From Mesorhizobium_G sp049840935 (GTDB taxonomy: Bacteria; Pseudomonadota; Alphaproteobacteria; Rhizobiales; Rhizobiaceae), in NCBI GenBank assembly GCA_049840935.1, contig JASGJA010000018.1:172101-236100 (forward strand): a stretch of DNA of 64,000 bases. Direction: 5' to 3'. Position 1 is the first letter of the stretch, and each line of letters opens with the position of its first letter. The translations under genes were made by a program, and so were the position numbers. Below the pieces are notes generated by a model. The model searched no databases. It saw nothing but the letters and a program-made list of their open reading frames with translations, and had not been told where the DNA came from. Shown in pieces: positions 18,424-27,784 of this stretch.

Positions 18424-19267
18424 CTAACCGAATATTCCATGCGCCGGAAGATCCAATCCTCCGCCGATTGCGCCCGCAATATATAATGCGATGGCAGCGA
18501 TCACGAGCCCATCGACTCTATCCATCACACCACCATGACCGGGTATGATCTGGCTCGAAATCCTTGACGCCGTGCTGACGCTTGACCCACGATTCGAACA
18601 GATCACCAATCTGAGACAATGCCGAAAGAATCACTGCCAAGCCCAGGTAGAGTAGCGTATTTCCCAAATCTAGCCACGACGCGAGGATGAAAGCGGACAG
18701 CGCACCGCCGATCAGTCCGCCAATTGCGCCACTCCGCGTTTTCCCAGGAGAAATGGACGGAGCAAGTTTTGGACCGCCAATCGTTCGCCCGACGAAATAG
18801 GCAAGTATATCCGTCGCCCACACCACCGCAAACAGGAAGAGAATCGCGGCCAAACCGCGCCCGTCATCCGCGCGAAGATACGCAAGCGCGGCTCCCGAAA
18901 ACCCCGCATAGGCAATGGCAACCGTAGCCCAGCGATCAGTTTTCGTAAGCGTGGCATGGAGAAAGGTGACCGCGGTGCCAGCCAGCAGGATGAGCAATAC
19001 GAACAGCGCTTGCGCACCAAATAGCAGCCCTAGCATCGCGATTGCAAAAGGTATTGCCGCAATGATCTGGTTGAACCAATTGGATTCATTTCGCGACATT
19101 CGGGATAGTTCAACGAACATAGCCACGGCGATCACCACGCTGAGCAAGCGGAAGGGGCCACCACCGCGCCACGTCAACAACAACACGACTACCGCAAGGA
19201 CTATCCCGGAGATCACACGAAGCTGAAAATTGCTCATCGGTTGGCGTGGTTCGCTGGCAGCCGTCAT
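18424..19267 (-). CDS. cdsA: Phosphatidate cytidylyltransferase (frameshifted in assembly)
   Basis: CdsA makes CDP-diacylglycerol, the precursor of all phospholipids. The frame starting at ATG 19267 is a multi-spanning membrane protein up to DLFESWVKRQHGVKD, then runs out of frame. The family signature IIPGHGGVMDRVDG continues in another frame to 18424. One extra T in GGATTTCG (on the plus strand the AAA at 18558-18560) explains it; removing it gives KDSSQIIPGHGG and a 280-residue protein. The gene is essential, so this is probably an assembly error at a GANTC site. The start overlaps the uppS stop (ATGA). Confidence 0.9.
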
Positions 19268-19983
19268 AGCGCAATAGCTCCGGCTTTGCGTCCGCCAAAC
19301 CGCCGGTCCCGCTCGCCAAACATCCGTATCGCCTCTTCGAAATCGGCTGCACCGAAATCCGGCCAGTAGCACGGAAGAAAGAGTAATTCGCTGTAGGCGC
19401 TTTGCCAAAGGAGGAAGTTTGACAGGCGCATTTCACCACTCGTGCGAATCACTAAGTCGGGGTCAGGCATTCCGGCAGTGTCCAGCACAGAAGCAAATCG
19501 TTCGGCGTCGATGTCGGCAGGAGAGATTTCGCCGCGCGCTACTGCCCCAGCGAGAACCTGAGCCGCCCGCACGATCTCGTCACGGCTACCGTAGTTGAAT
19601 GCTATATTGAGGTTGAGACTCGAATTTAACGCGGTAAGCGATTCCGCTTCTGCGAGGAGCGCGAGAATATCAGGAGCGAGCCCTTCCCTGCCCCCAATAA
19701 TGCGCACACGCACCCCGGATTTGTGCAATTCGGCCAGATCACGGCGGATGAAGAGCTTCAGCAAACCCATTAGGTCGCTCACCTCCGATTGAGGCCGCGA
19801 CCAGTTTTCAGAAGAGAAGGCGTAAAGCGTCAACCATTCCACGCCGAGATCCGGCGCAACCCGAACGGTAGCGCGCAAAGCCTCGACGCCGGCGCGATGG
19901 CCAGCGGCACGCGGCAGGCCGCGAGCCTTCGCCCAGCGACCATTGCCATCCATGATTATCGCAACGTGAACGGGCGTCCCCAT
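19264..19983 (-). CDS. uppS: Isoprenyl (undecaprenyl) diphosphate synthase
   Basis: UppS condenses isopentenyl diphosphates in cis configuration to undecaprenyl diphosphate, the carrier for peptidoglycan and O-antigen. The 239-residue product has the catalytic Asp in AIIMDGNGRWA (about residue 12), then GHRAGVEALR, YAFSSENWSRP and the C-terminal IRTSGEMRLSNFLLWQSAYSE. All conserved regions are present in one frame. It lies 38 bases downstream of frr and is coupled to cdsA by a four-base overlap. No dxr gene is in this cluster. Confidence 0.96.
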   Translation of the reverse strand: MGTPVHVAIIMDGNGRWAKARGLPRAAGHRAGVEALRATVRVAPDLGVEWLTLYAFSSENWSRPQSEVSDLMGLLKLFIRRDLAELHKSGVRVRIIGGREGLAPDILALLAEAESLTALNSSLNLNIAFNYGSRDEIVRAAQVLAGAVARGEISPADIDAERFASVLDTAGMPDPDLVIRTSGEMRLSNFLLWQSAYSELLFLPCYWPDFGAADFEEAIRMFGERDRRFGGRKAGAIAL

Positions 19984-20021
19984 ATTTGCGTCTTCCTCTG
20001 CATCGAACAGCGGAAGCCCTC

Positions 20022-20576
20022 CTAGACCTGCATAATCTCGGCTTCTTTTCCGCTCAGCAAGCTGTCGATCATATTGATCGTATCATCAGTAAGTTTCTGA
20101 ACTTTTTCAAATTCGCGGCGATGGTCATCTTCGCTGATATCGCCGTCTTTCTCGGCTTTTTTCAGATAGTCCATGCCGTCGCGGCGAACATGGCGTGCGG
20201 CAACCTTAGCGTTTTCCGCATAGCCGTGCGCAATTTTCGCCAGCTCCTTGCGGCGTTGCTCGTTCAGTTCCGGCAGAGGGATGCGCAGATTATTGCCGTC
20301 AACAATCGGGTTGAACCCGAGATTGGCTTCACGAATCGCGCGATCGACCGCGCCAACCATCGACTTGTCCCAGACGTTGACAGCCAACATGCGGGCTTCT
20401 GGAACGGAAACGGTTGCTACCTGGTTGATTGGCATGGTGGAGCCATAGGCAGGAACCTGAATGGCGTCGAGCAAATTGCTGGACGCGCGACCCGTGCGCA
20501 GCGAAGCGAGATCATGCTTGAACGCGTTGATAGCACCATCCATCCGGCGTTGAAGATCTTGGAATTCACCACTCAT
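20022..20576 (-). CDS. frr: Ribosome recycling factor
   Basis: RRF, with EF-G, splits the post-termination ribosome. The 184-residue protein matches the usual 185 and includes LRTGRASSNLLDAIQVPAYG, then PEARMLAVNVWDKS and the C-terminal long helix region RRDGMDYLKKAEKDGDISEDD. GGGAG precedes the ATG. It follows pyrH by 27 bases in the tsf-pyrH-frr-uppS order that is conserved across bacteria. Confidence 0.97.
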   Translation of the reverse strand: MSGEFQDLQRRMDGAINAFKHDLASLRTGRASSNLLDAIQVPAYGSTMPINQVATVSVPEARMLAVNVWDKSMVGAVDRAIREANLGFNPIVDGNNLRIPLPELNEQRRKELAKIAHGYAENAKVAARHVRRDGMDYLKKAEKDGDISEDDHRREFEKVQKLTDDTINMIDSLLSGKEAEIMQV

Positions 20577-20603
20577 TGCTTTTCTCCCAGTCTGGATTTT
20601 TGT

Positions 20604-21329
20604 CTATTCGTCCGAAACGACTGTGCAACGACCGCCGCCACGCAGGATTTGACCCAGACCACCCTGCTCATGAATTGAATAGACGATTATCGGAATGTGG
20701 TTTTCGCGCGCAAGCGCAATCGCGGCAGTATCCATGATCGCAAGCCCGCGACTGATCACTTCTTTATGCGTGATGTGCTCAAAGCGGCTAGCGGTCGGGT
20801 CTTTTTTCGGGTCTGCCGAATAGACGCCATCGACCTGCGTGCCCTTGAACAGCGCATCCGCTCCGATTTCTGCGGCGCGCAAGCGCGGCAGCCGAATCCG
20901 TGGTGAAGAACGGATTGCCTGTACCACCCGCAAAAATCACGACCTTGCCCGCATTCATATAGGCGGTCGCCTGTCGCTGCGAAAAGCTCTCGCAAAGCTC
21001 AGGCATTGCGATTGCCGATAACACAACCGCATCGACGCCGATCTTATTAAGCGAGGTACGCAGCGCGAGCGAATTGATGACCGTCGCCAACATGCCCATG
21101 TGGTCGCCGGTAACGCGGTCGCCGCCTTTGGACGCCACAGCGACACCGCGGAAGATATTGCCGCCCCCGATCACAACGCCGACCTCGACGCCGAGTTTGC
21201 GAGCGCCTCCGCAATGTCGGACGCAATACGATCCACGACAGAGACATCAATGCCGAAATGCTGGTCGCCCATCAACGCTTCGCCAGAGGCTTTGAGAAGA
21301 ATTCGCCGATATTTGGGCTTGTCCGTCAT
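20604..21329 (-). CDS. pyrH: UMP kinase (two compensating frameshifts)
   Basis: PyrH phosphorylates UMP to UDP in pyrimidine nucleotide synthesis. The gene reads in three frames: KYRRILLKASGEALMGDQHFG at the start, IGGGNIFRGVAVASKGGDRVTGDHMGML in the middle, and AAEIGADALFKGTQVDGVYSADP onward. One base appears missing near 21196 (a TTT run) and one extra near 20881-20882; net change is zero, and the 726-base span fits a normal 241-residue enzyme. Because UMP kinase is essential, assembly errors are more likely than mutations. The start is ATG 21329. Confidence 0.9.
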
Positions 21330-21391
21330 TGTGTCCTCGAACTGATCGCTGTGCCGCAACCGGCTTGGCTACGAAACCGGTTGCCGGATAC

Positions 21392-21427
21392 ACGACGGGC
21401 GCCGCGATGTCACGCGGCGCCCGTCGT
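21392..21427 (-). other. Perfect 15-bp hairpin between tsf and pyrH
   Basis: Bases 21392-21406 and 21413-21427 are exact inverse copies around the six-base loop ATGTCA, with a very GC-rich stem. In the direction of transcription no T-tract follows, so it is not a typical terminator. It may be a partial attenuator or an mRNA-stability element that sets the Tsf to PyrH ratio. Confidence 0.6.
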
Positions 21428-21453
21428 AAAATGCTTATGAAAACGCGGTTTGC

Positions 21454-22377
21454 TTACTTCTTCACCGCAGCCGCGACTTCAGCGGCGAAATCGCTTTCTT
21501 CCTTTTCAATGCCTTCGCCCAGAGCGAAGCGCACGAAGCCGGTGATTTTCGCTGGAGCGCCGATTTCCTTTTCCGCCGCCTTCAGCGCCGCTTCAACCGT
21601 CAGGTCAGGATTCATCACGAACGCCTGCTTCAGCAGAACGACTTCCTCGTAGAACTTGCGAAGACGACCTTCGACCATCTTCTCAATGATGTTTTCCGGC
21701 TTGCCGGACGCACGAGCCTGATCCGAGAAAATCGCCTTCTCGCGCTCGACCGCGGCCGGGTCCAGCGCATCTACGTCCAGCGACAGCGGGTTGGTAGCGG
21801 CTACATGCATTGCTACCTGACGCGCAAACGCCTTCGCCGCAGCCGCATTGCCGGTCGTCTCGATCGCGACGAGCACGCCGAGCTTGCCGAGATTATCCGC
21901 AACGCCGTTGTGAATGTAGGTCGCGACATCGCCGTGTTCCACGCCGAGACGGGCAGCGCGGCGGAAGCTCATGTTTTCGCCGATTGTACCGACTGCGTCC
22001 TTAATGGTGTCAGTTACCGACTTGTCGGAATGCGGATACTTCGCGGCTGCTGTCTTTGCCGTGTCGCCGCCATGTGCAAGCGCAACCTTAGCGACATTGC
22101 GCACCAGATCCTGGAAAGCCTCATTGCGAGCAACGAAGTCGGTCTCGGAATTGACCTCAACCACGACGGCCTCACGCAAGCCAGCATCGATACCAATCAA
22201 GCCTTCAGCAGCGGTACGGCCAGCCTTCTTGTCGGCCTTTGCGATACCCTTCTTGCGCAGCCAATCGACGGCGGCGTCCATGTCGCCATTCGTCTCGCCC
22301 AGCGCGGCCTTGCAGTCCATCATGCCTGCGCCGGTGAGTTCACGCAGTTCCTTAACCTGTGCAGCAGAAATGCTCAT
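21454..22377 (-). CDS. tsf: Elongation factor Ts
   Basis: EF-Ts is the nucleotide exchange factor for EF-Tu. The 307-residue protein has the N-terminal UBA-like module (AAQVKELRELTGAGMMDCKAAL), then the core contact residues in EVNSETDFVARNEAFQ (the TDFV motif, about residue 80) and a C-terminal extension ending in Lys-Lys. ATG 22377 fits the family start MSISAAQVK; the reading continuing upstream has no similarity. It follows rpsB in the universal rpsB-tsf pair. Confidence 0.97.
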   Translation of the reverse strand: MSISAAQVKELRELTGAGMMDCKAALGETNGDMDAAVDWLRKKGIAKADKKAGRTAAEGLIGIDAGLREAVVVEVNSETDFVARNEAFQDLVRNVAKVALAHGGDTAKTAAAKYPHSDKSVTDTIKDAVGTIGENMSFRRAARLGVEHGDVATYIHNGVADNLGKLGVLVAIETTGNAAAAKAFARQVAMHVAATNPLSLDVDALDPAAVEREKAIFSDQARASGKPENIIEKMVEGRLRKFYEEVVLLKQAFVMNPDLTVEAALKAAEKEIGAPAKITGFVRFALGEGIEKEESDFAAEVAAAVKK

Positions 22378-22470
22378 CTTTGCCTCTTCGTGTCTTGCAA
22401 TGCGCGAGCGCACCACCGGAAACCGACGATGCGCTGCACGTAACGCGTTCAAGCGTCAAATTCATGAAAG

Positions 22471-22494
22471 CAAAGGGCCGCGGACGCGGCCCTC
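22471..22494 (-). terminator. Terminator or attenuator between rpsB and tsf
   Basis: A seven-base stem GGGCCGC / GCGGCCC (22475-22481 and 22486-22492) with a four-base loop lies just after the rpsB stop. On the minus strand it is followed by TTTGCTTT, a moderate T-tract. It could lower tsf transcription relative to rpsB. Confidence 0.65.
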
Positions 22495-22508
22495 GCCAAT
22501 GCGGTGGC

Positions 22509-23294
22509 TTACGCCTCCGGCTTGTCTTCGGCCGGTGCGTCTTCCAGCGTCGGCTCAACCGGAGCCACTGGCGAAGCGCCAACGTCGATACCGAGACCGC
22601 CCTGCTGGCGTGCAATGCCGTCGATCGCAGCCTTCGCGATGAGGTCGCAATAGAGCTGGATCGCGCGGGCAGCGTCGTCGTTGCCCGGAATTGGGAAGTC
22701 GATCTGGTCTGGATCGCAATTGCTGTCGATCACCGCCACAACCGGAATGCCAAGACGCTTGGCTTCCTGAATGGCAATCGCTTCCTTGTTGGTGTCGATC
22801 ACGAACATCAGGTCCGGCGTCGAGCCCATTTCCTTGATACCGCCGAGCGCCTTGTTCAGCTTCTCGCGTTCACGGTCGAGGTTCAGGCGTTCCTTCTTGG
22901 TGAAGCCCGAAGCATCGCCACCGGCGAGGATCTCGTCGAGCTTGCGCAGGCGCTGGATCGAGTTGGAAATCGTCTTCCAGTTGGTGAGCATACCGCCAAG
23001 CCAACGTGCGTTGACGTAATACTGAGCCGAACGGCTGGCAGCATCGGCAACGATGTCCGAAGCCTGGCGCTTGGTGCCGACGAACAGCACGCGGCCGCCC
23101 TTCGCGACGACATCCGAAACCTGCTTCAACGCGTTGTGAAGCAGCGGAACGGTCTGCGAAAGGTCGATGATGTGGATGTTGTTACGAGCGCCATAGATAT
23201 AAGGCGCCATTTTCGGGTTCCAGCGATGTGTCTGGTGGCCGAAGTGAACGCCAGCTTCAAGAAGCTGACGCATGGAGAAATCTGGCAGAGCCAT
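22509..23294 (-). CDS. rpsB: 30S ribosomal protein S2
   Basis: S2 is a structural protein of the small subunit. The 261-residue product begins with the family motif FSMRQLLEAGVHFGHQTHRWNP (residues 6-27), then DLSQTV, RVLFVGTKRQA and WLGGMLTNWKTI, and ends in an acidic tail. The 190-base leader upstream (to 23488) contains a small hairpin GAAAG-AAAA-CTTTC near 23355-23370 and may be used for autoregulation, which I cannot confirm. Confidence 0.97.
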   Translation of the reverse strand: MALPDFSMRQLLEAGVHFGHQTHRWNPKMAPYIYGARNNIHIIDLSQTVPLLHNALKQVSDVVAKGGRVLFVGTKRQASDIVADAASRSAQYYVNARWLGGMLTNWKTISNSIQRLRKLDEILAGGDASGFTKKERLNLDREREKLNKALGGIKEMGSTPDLMFVIDTNKEAIAIQEAKRLGIPVVAVIDSNCDPDQIDFPIPGNDDAARAIQLYCDLIAKAAIDGIARQQGGLGIDVGASPVAPVEPTLEDAPAEDKPEA

Positions 23295-23488
23295 GCTTTA
23301 TTTTCCTTTCCGGTTGGCCTCCACGGACGTCTGACAGCTTCGGCTCGAACCCACGAAAGAAAACTTTCGGAGATTTTGCCTGGACCGCCACCGGAGGTCT
23401 CCGCCGGATTTCTCCCGGTCGAACACCCAAAGTCCGTGTGTGGAATGGCGCGGCATATAGATGGTGCACGCCGATAATGCAACCCCGC

Positions 23489-24305
23489 CTATTTTTGCGG
23501 GCAGGTTTTAGGTTCGGGCAGCAGCGCCAAATTGACCAGCTTCCCCTTCATCGAGAAGTCGCCATAGTCCATCACGAGGTCGCGCGTCACGCCATTTGGA
23601 TGCAGCTTGAAGGAAATTCGATATTCCGGCAGTTCTTCCCCGCCATCCCCTTTCATGTCGAAATAGGCGATATCGACCGGCCAAAAGCTGTCTTTGCGCC
23701 AGCAGTTTGGTATCCGCTTTAATTTCCGGGTCGTCCGGCTTGGGTTCCGCTTTCTTGCCAACCACCACGGTCGTGGTCATGACGCGGTCCCCATCCTCGG
23801 AACCGTCGAACAGCGTTGTTTCAAAGAAGTTCTCGCCTTTGTCCGCCTTACCGAGCAACTCAAGCAGGTGCTGTGTCGGAAATTGCGTCGACGCCAGCTC
23901 AAGCAATTCTTTTTCGGGCTTTTCGATCTTCACACGCAGGCCGTTCGGCTCTTTTGTCGCCGTCCCGCGCAACTCCTTGTCGAGACTTCTATCGACATAG
24001 GATTTTGTGACGAAGCTGAAATTCTTGCCGTCACCGTCTTCAAAGGTCGTGGTTTGCTGATCGGTCATGCGGCTAACGTCGCGCGTGTCTATCTGGGTCA
24101 CAAAGCGGAAATTCACCGTGTAGCCCTCGCACGGTGATCCGTTGAACTCATAGACCATGCGCCCGGCCAGACCCGTTATGCCGGAGCGGTCACTCGCCTT
24201 GTCCAGCGCCAGATCATACACTGCGCGATGCGGAACGAGTTGCGGCCCGGCCATAGCGGGAGCGGCGGATGCGGCAAGTATCAGAAAAGCAGCGGCGCAG
24301 CGCAT
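23489..24305 (-). CDS. DUF3108 domain-containing exported protein (frameshifted)
   Basis: The product starts with a clear signal peptide (MRCAAAFLILAASAAPAMA) and continues as a DUF3108-type periplasmic protein: HRAVYDLALDKASDRSGI, then GRMVYEFNG and PTQHLLELLGKADKGE. Around 23695-23705 the frame changes, and the conserved end (WPVDIAYFDMKGDGGEELPE and LVMDYGDFSMKGKLV) is read in another frame. One extra base in the GCGCAAAG context would account for it and gives about 271 residues. The function is unknown. The upstream 24306-24451 gap separates it from the divergent RidA gene. Confidence 0.82.
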
Positions 24306-24451
24306 AGGTTCTCCGGCAAAGGACTCGGGGGCAGAAGTCCGCAGTCTGTGAATGATCCGGCATAGCCTAAAAAAAGTCGTGGCGTAAGCGAGGCAAAAAG
24401 AGCAGTTTCCGCCCCGGCTTGTGCACACCGCACACAGGACAGGAAAGAAAT

Positions 24452-24916
24452 ATGACCGATACGATCGAAGAGCGCCTCGCAGAAATGGGCGTAACTATTC
24501 CCGCAGCCGCTGCGCCAGCCGCAAATTACGTCCCGTTCATGCAGTCGGGCAATCTTCTGCTCACCGCAGGCCAGCTTCCGTTGAAAGATGGCAAGCTTGC
24601 AGTTAGCGGATTGCTGGGTCGCGATGTGGACGTAGCCACAGGTAAGGAAGCCGCAAAATACTGCGCCATCAATATTCTTGCGCAGGTCAAAGCGGCACTC
24701 GGAAGTCTAGACCGCATCGGCAAGCTGGTGAAGATCACGGTTTTCGTAGCTTCTGATGCCAGCTTCACCGAGCAACATCTTGTCGCAAACGGCGCATCAG
24801 ATTTTCTCGCAGAAGCGCTTGGCGACAAGGGCAAGCATGCACGTTCTGCTGTCGGCGTTGCCTCGCTTCCCCTCAACGCATCTGTCGAAATTGAAGCAAT
24901 TGTAGAAGTAGCGTAG
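24452..24916 (+). CDS. RidA family protein
   Basis: RidA proteins hydrolyse reactive enamine/imine intermediates made by PLP-dependent enzymes. This 154-residue form belongs to the longer group: NYVPFMQSGNLLLTAGQLP, then GKEAAKYCAINILAQVKAALGSLD and the C-terminal ARSAVGVASLPLNASVEIEAI, where the conserved Arg/Glu near the active site are found. ATG 24452 is preceded by AGGAAAG. It is followed seven bases later by a GDPD gene, probably in one operon. Confidence 0.93.
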   Translation: MTDTIEERLAEMGVTIPAAAAPAANYVPFMQSGNLLLTAGQLPLKDGKLAVSGLLGRDVDVATGKEAAKYCAINILAQVKAALGSLDRIGKLVKITVFVASDASFTEQHLVANGASDFLAEALGDKGKHARSAVGVASLPLNASVEIEAIVEVA

Positions 24917-24922
24917 CGCGCC

Positions 24923-25636
24923 ATGTCGAAAACCGATCTTGCCTGGCTGACTGAGCGACCCATCGCCCATCGTGGACTTCACGACCTCAATCATGAGGTT
25001 TGGGAAAACACGCTTTCCGCATTCAAGCGTGCAGCCAAGAAGAATTTCACGATTGAATGCGACGTTCATCTGACCGCAGACAATGAAGTCGTGGTGTTCC
25101 ACGATAACGCATTGGGTAGGCTGACAGGCACAGACGGTTTTATTTCACAGCGAACAGCCGCTGAAATGACGGCACTGCGGGTGGGTGGCACCAAAGACCA
25201 TCCGCCCCTGCTCTCGCAGCTTCTAGATACGGTTGACGGCAAGGTGCCGCTCATCATCGAGTTGAAAGGCATTCCCGGTTACGATGATGGCCTCGTCGAA
25301 GCAGTCGGTCGGCAGTTGGAGCATTATCAGGGCAAAGTCGCCATCATGTCGTTCGATCATTGGCTGATCCGCCAGTTTCCGAAACTGCCCGACATTCCGG
25401 CGGGGCTCACGGCTCTCGGCACTGATAACAAAGACTTCGAGGCGCATTTCTCGATGCTCGGTCACGGCATCGATTTCGTGTCGTATTGCCTCGCTCACCT
25501 GCCCAATCCGTTCGTTACCTATATCCGCAAGCGGTTGAAGATGCCGCTCATAACGTGGACCGTCCGCGACGAAGCGGCCATGCGGCTCAGCGCGCAGCAT
25601 CACGGCCAGATCACTTTTGAGGGAATTCAATCCTGA
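24923..25636 (+). CDS. Glycerophosphodiester phosphodiesterase (cytoplasmic)
   Basis: GDPD enzymes split glycerophosphodiesters to glycerol-3-phosphate and an alcohol. The 237-residue TIM-barrel protein has AHRGLHD (residues 13-19), the metal ligands in ENTLSAF and TIECDVHLTADNEVVVFHD (Glu, Asp and His) and the barrel end LITWTVRD. There is no signal peptide, unlike the second GDPD at 54.6 kb. It follows the RidA gene closely and precedes the COG3146 gene. Confidence 0.94.
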   Translation: MSKTDLAWLTERPIAHRGLHDLNHEVWENTLSAFKRAAKKNFTIECDVHLTADNEVVVFHDNALGRLTGTDGFISQRTAAEMTALRVGGTKDHPPLLSQLLDTVDGKVPLIIELKGIPGYDDGLVEAVGRQLEHYQGKVAIMSFDHWLIRQFPKLPDIPAGLTALGTDNKDFEAHFSMLGHGIDFVSYCLAHLPNPFVTYIRKRLKMPLITWTVRDEAAMRLSAQHHGQITFEGIQS

Positions 25637-25692
25637 TAGCGCGGTCGCGTAGCGCCTTGTCAGCGCCATGCGGCGATGCCACCTAATGCTGC

Positions 25693-26898
25693 ATGGATGA
25701 TTTGAAGCAAGATAGGGACGCTGCGGACGAGGATTTCTCCTTGCAAATGGCTTCCAGCATCGGCGCTTTCACGCGTACGGAATGGGAGGGCTTGGCCGGA
25801 ACCTCAAGAGGCAATTCATCAGACGCTTATAATCCATTCATTTCGTACGATTTTCTGACGGCACTTGAGGAGTCCGCTTGCGCTGTCAGCAAGACAGGCT
25901 GGCAGGGTTGCCACCTGCGTCTTGAGGGCGCTGATGGCAAGCTCTTGGGCGCGGCACCTTGCTATGCGAAGTCTCACAGCCAAGGCGAATATGTGTTCGA
26001 TCACGGCTGGGCGGATGCGCTGGAGCGCGCTGGCGGCACCTATTACCCCAAGCTGCAATCGTCCGTGCCGTTCACACCCGTAACAGGGCCGCGCTTGCTG
26101 GTTCGGCAGGGTGCCGACAGCGCGTCCGTCAAGGAAGCGCTCGCCTCCGGCCTTCGCAGCGCCACCAATCAGCTTGGCGTGTCTTCCGCACATGTCACAT
26201 TTGCGGAAGAGAACGACATAACGGCGCTCAAGAGCGTCGGTTTTCTGGAGCGCGTCGATCAGCAGTTTCATTTCTTCAATCGTGGCTACGAAACTTACGA
26301 CGATTTTCTAGCTGACCTTTCCTCGCGCAAACGCAAGGCACTAAAGAAGGAGCGACGCGAGGCGCTGTCTGCCGGGATCACGGTCGAATGGCTGACCGGC
26401 ACGGACATTACCGAGGAGGCATGGGACAGCTTCTTCCGCTTTTATATGGACACTGGCGGACGCAAATGGGGTCGCCCCTATCTCAACCGCCGCTTTTTCG
26501 CGCTGATCGGCGAGAGAATGGCGAACGATATTCTGCTCGTCATGGCTAAACGTGACGGACGCTACATCGCCGGTGCGATCAATTTCATTGGCTCGGATCG
26601 GCTCTTTGGGCGCAATTGGGGTTGCATCGAAGACCACCCCTTCCTGCATTTCGAAATCTGCTACCACCAAGCCATCGATTTCGCGATCTCGCGCAAACTT
26701 GCAGTTGTTGAGGCAGGCGCGCAGGGTGAGCACAAGCTATCGCGGGGCTATGTTCCGGTGCCTATGCACTCCGCGCATTTTATCAGCCATCCCGGTTTGC
26801 GGCGCGCGGTCGCCGATTATCTCATCCGCGAGCGGCAGGAGGCCGAGGCTGTGAGTGCGTATTACGCCGAACACAGCCCTTTCCGAAAAGAAGAATAA
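25693..26898 (+). CDS. COG3146 / GNAT-fold protein
   Basis: The 401-residue protein belongs to the COG3146 (DUF482) group of GNAT-fold proteins, sometimes named peptidogalycan biosynthesis proteins. Recognisable segments are NPFISYDFLTALEESA (about 45-60), SQGEYVFDHGWADA, and a C-terminal acyltransferase-like half with FLADLSSRKRKALKKERREA, MAKRDGRYIAGAINFIGSDRLFGRNWG and AGAQGEHKLSRGY. Substrate is unknown. It may be co-transcribed with RidA and GDPD (57-base gap). Confidence 0.85.
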   Translation: MDDLKQDRDAADEDFSLQMASSIGAFTRTEWEGLAGTSRGNSSDAYNPFISYDFLTALEESACAVSKTGWQGCHLRLEGADGKLLGAAPCYAKSHSQGEYVFDHGWADALERAGGTYYPKLQSSVPFTPVTGPRLLVRQGADSASVKEALASGLRSATNQLGVSSAHVTFAEENDITALKSVGFLERVDQQFHFFNRGYETYDDFLADLSSRKRKALKKERREALSAGITVEWLTGTDITEEAWDSFFRFYMDTGGRKWGRPYLNRRFFALIGERMANDILLVMAKRDGRYIAGAINFIGSDRLFGRNWGCIEDHPFLHFEICYHQAIDFAISRKLAVVEAGAQGEHKLSRGYVPVPMHSAHFISHPGLRRAVADYLIRERQEAEAVSAYYAEHSPFRKEE

Positions 26899-27005
26899 GC
26901 CGCCCGATAAAGGTGCAGTTGATGATATTTTCGTTTTCAACGTGATTGACGCAGTGGCTACAGAGGCAAAAAACTGCCATCAACAGACTGCGTAGCGAGG
27001 CTGAT

Positions 27006-27434
27006 ATGACCGCAAAAGAATATGATTCCAACAATGTTTTCGCAAAGATTTTGCGGGGCGAGTTGCCCGCGCATAAGATTTACGAGGATGCAGACACCTT
27101 TGCCTTCATGGACATCATGCCGCGCGGCCCCGGTCATTGCCTGGTGATTCCAAAGCGCCCTGCCCGCAATATTCTGGACATCGAGCCGGACAGTCTGGCA
27201 GCCGTTGCCCGCACCACGCAGAAAATTGCAAAAGCTGCCGTGAAGGCATTCGGCGCGGATGGCGTGACTATCCAGCAGTTTAACGAAAGCGCTGGCGGCC
27301 AGATCGTGTTTCACCTGCACATGCACATTATTCCGCGCTTCGAGGGCGTTGCGCTCAATCCGCCCGGTGGCCCGATGGAAAACAACGCCGTTCTGGCGGC
27401 CAATGCCGAGAAGATCGTCAAGGCCCTAGGTTGA
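27006..27434 (+). CDS. HIT family protein
   Basis: HIT (histidine triad) proteins are nucleotide hydrolases or transferases. The 142-residue product has NNVFAKILRGELPAHKIYED near the N-terminus and the catalytic triad motif HLHMHIIPR (about residues 98-106), preceded by NESAGGQIVF. ATG 27006 gives the normal family length; the longer reading from 26946 adds a non-conserved segment. The physiological substrate is not evident. It is convergent with azlD, two bases apart. Confidence 0.94.
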   Translation: MTAKEYDSNNVFAKILRGELPAHKIYEDADTFAFMDIMPRGPGHCLVIPKRPARNILDIEPDSLAAVARTTQKIAKAAVKAFGADGVTIQQFNESAGGQIVFHLHMHIIPRFEGVALNPPGGPMENNAVLAANAEKIVKALG

Positions 27435-27436
27435 GC

Positions 27437-27784
27437 CTATCCCAATAGCATCCCGGCAAAGAGCACAGCTTCTGCCGCCGCAATGCCCACGACAATCCTA
27501 CGCTGAACCAGCAGGTACGCGACAAAGCCTGCTGCCATAGCTGCCATGCGCAAAACCACCGGCGTGTCGGCGAGCGCCCCGCTTGGAAACACCACCAGAT
27601 TGCCGATAACAGCGGCGACCAGCGCCGTCGCCACACAGCGCACGAACACAATGCCGTCGGAGTTTTCTGCAACTCGCCCGCCGAAATACACACCGAGATA
27701 ACGCCAGATGTCTGTGGCCAGCCACCCCGCAACGAGGATGAATAGATAGGGCCACCACCAATACTCCAAGGCGGTAAATGTCAT
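27437..27784 (-). CDS. azlD: AzlD family branched-chain amino acid export subunit
   Basis: AzlD is the small partner of the AzlCD (YgaZH-like) exporter for branched-chain amino acids. The 115-residue protein has about four hydrophobic segments (PYLFILVAGWLATDIWRYLG, then CVATALVAAVIGNLVVFPSG and VVLRMAAMAAGFVAYLLV). Its ATG overlaps the azlC stop by four bases. Assignment rests on hydrophobicity pattern, size and pairing with AzlC. Confidence 0.88.
   Translation of the reverse strand: MTFTALEYWWWPYLFILVAGWLATDIWRYLGVYFGGRVAENSDGIVFVRCVATALVAAVIGNLVVFPSGALADTPVVLRMAAMAAGFVAYLLVQRRIVVGIAAAEAVLFAGMLLG

Noticed and set aside
20604..21329. Programmed frameshifting in pyrH
   Set aside because: The shifts are of opposite sign at non-slippery sites and many unrelated genes show the same defect, so sequence error is simpler.
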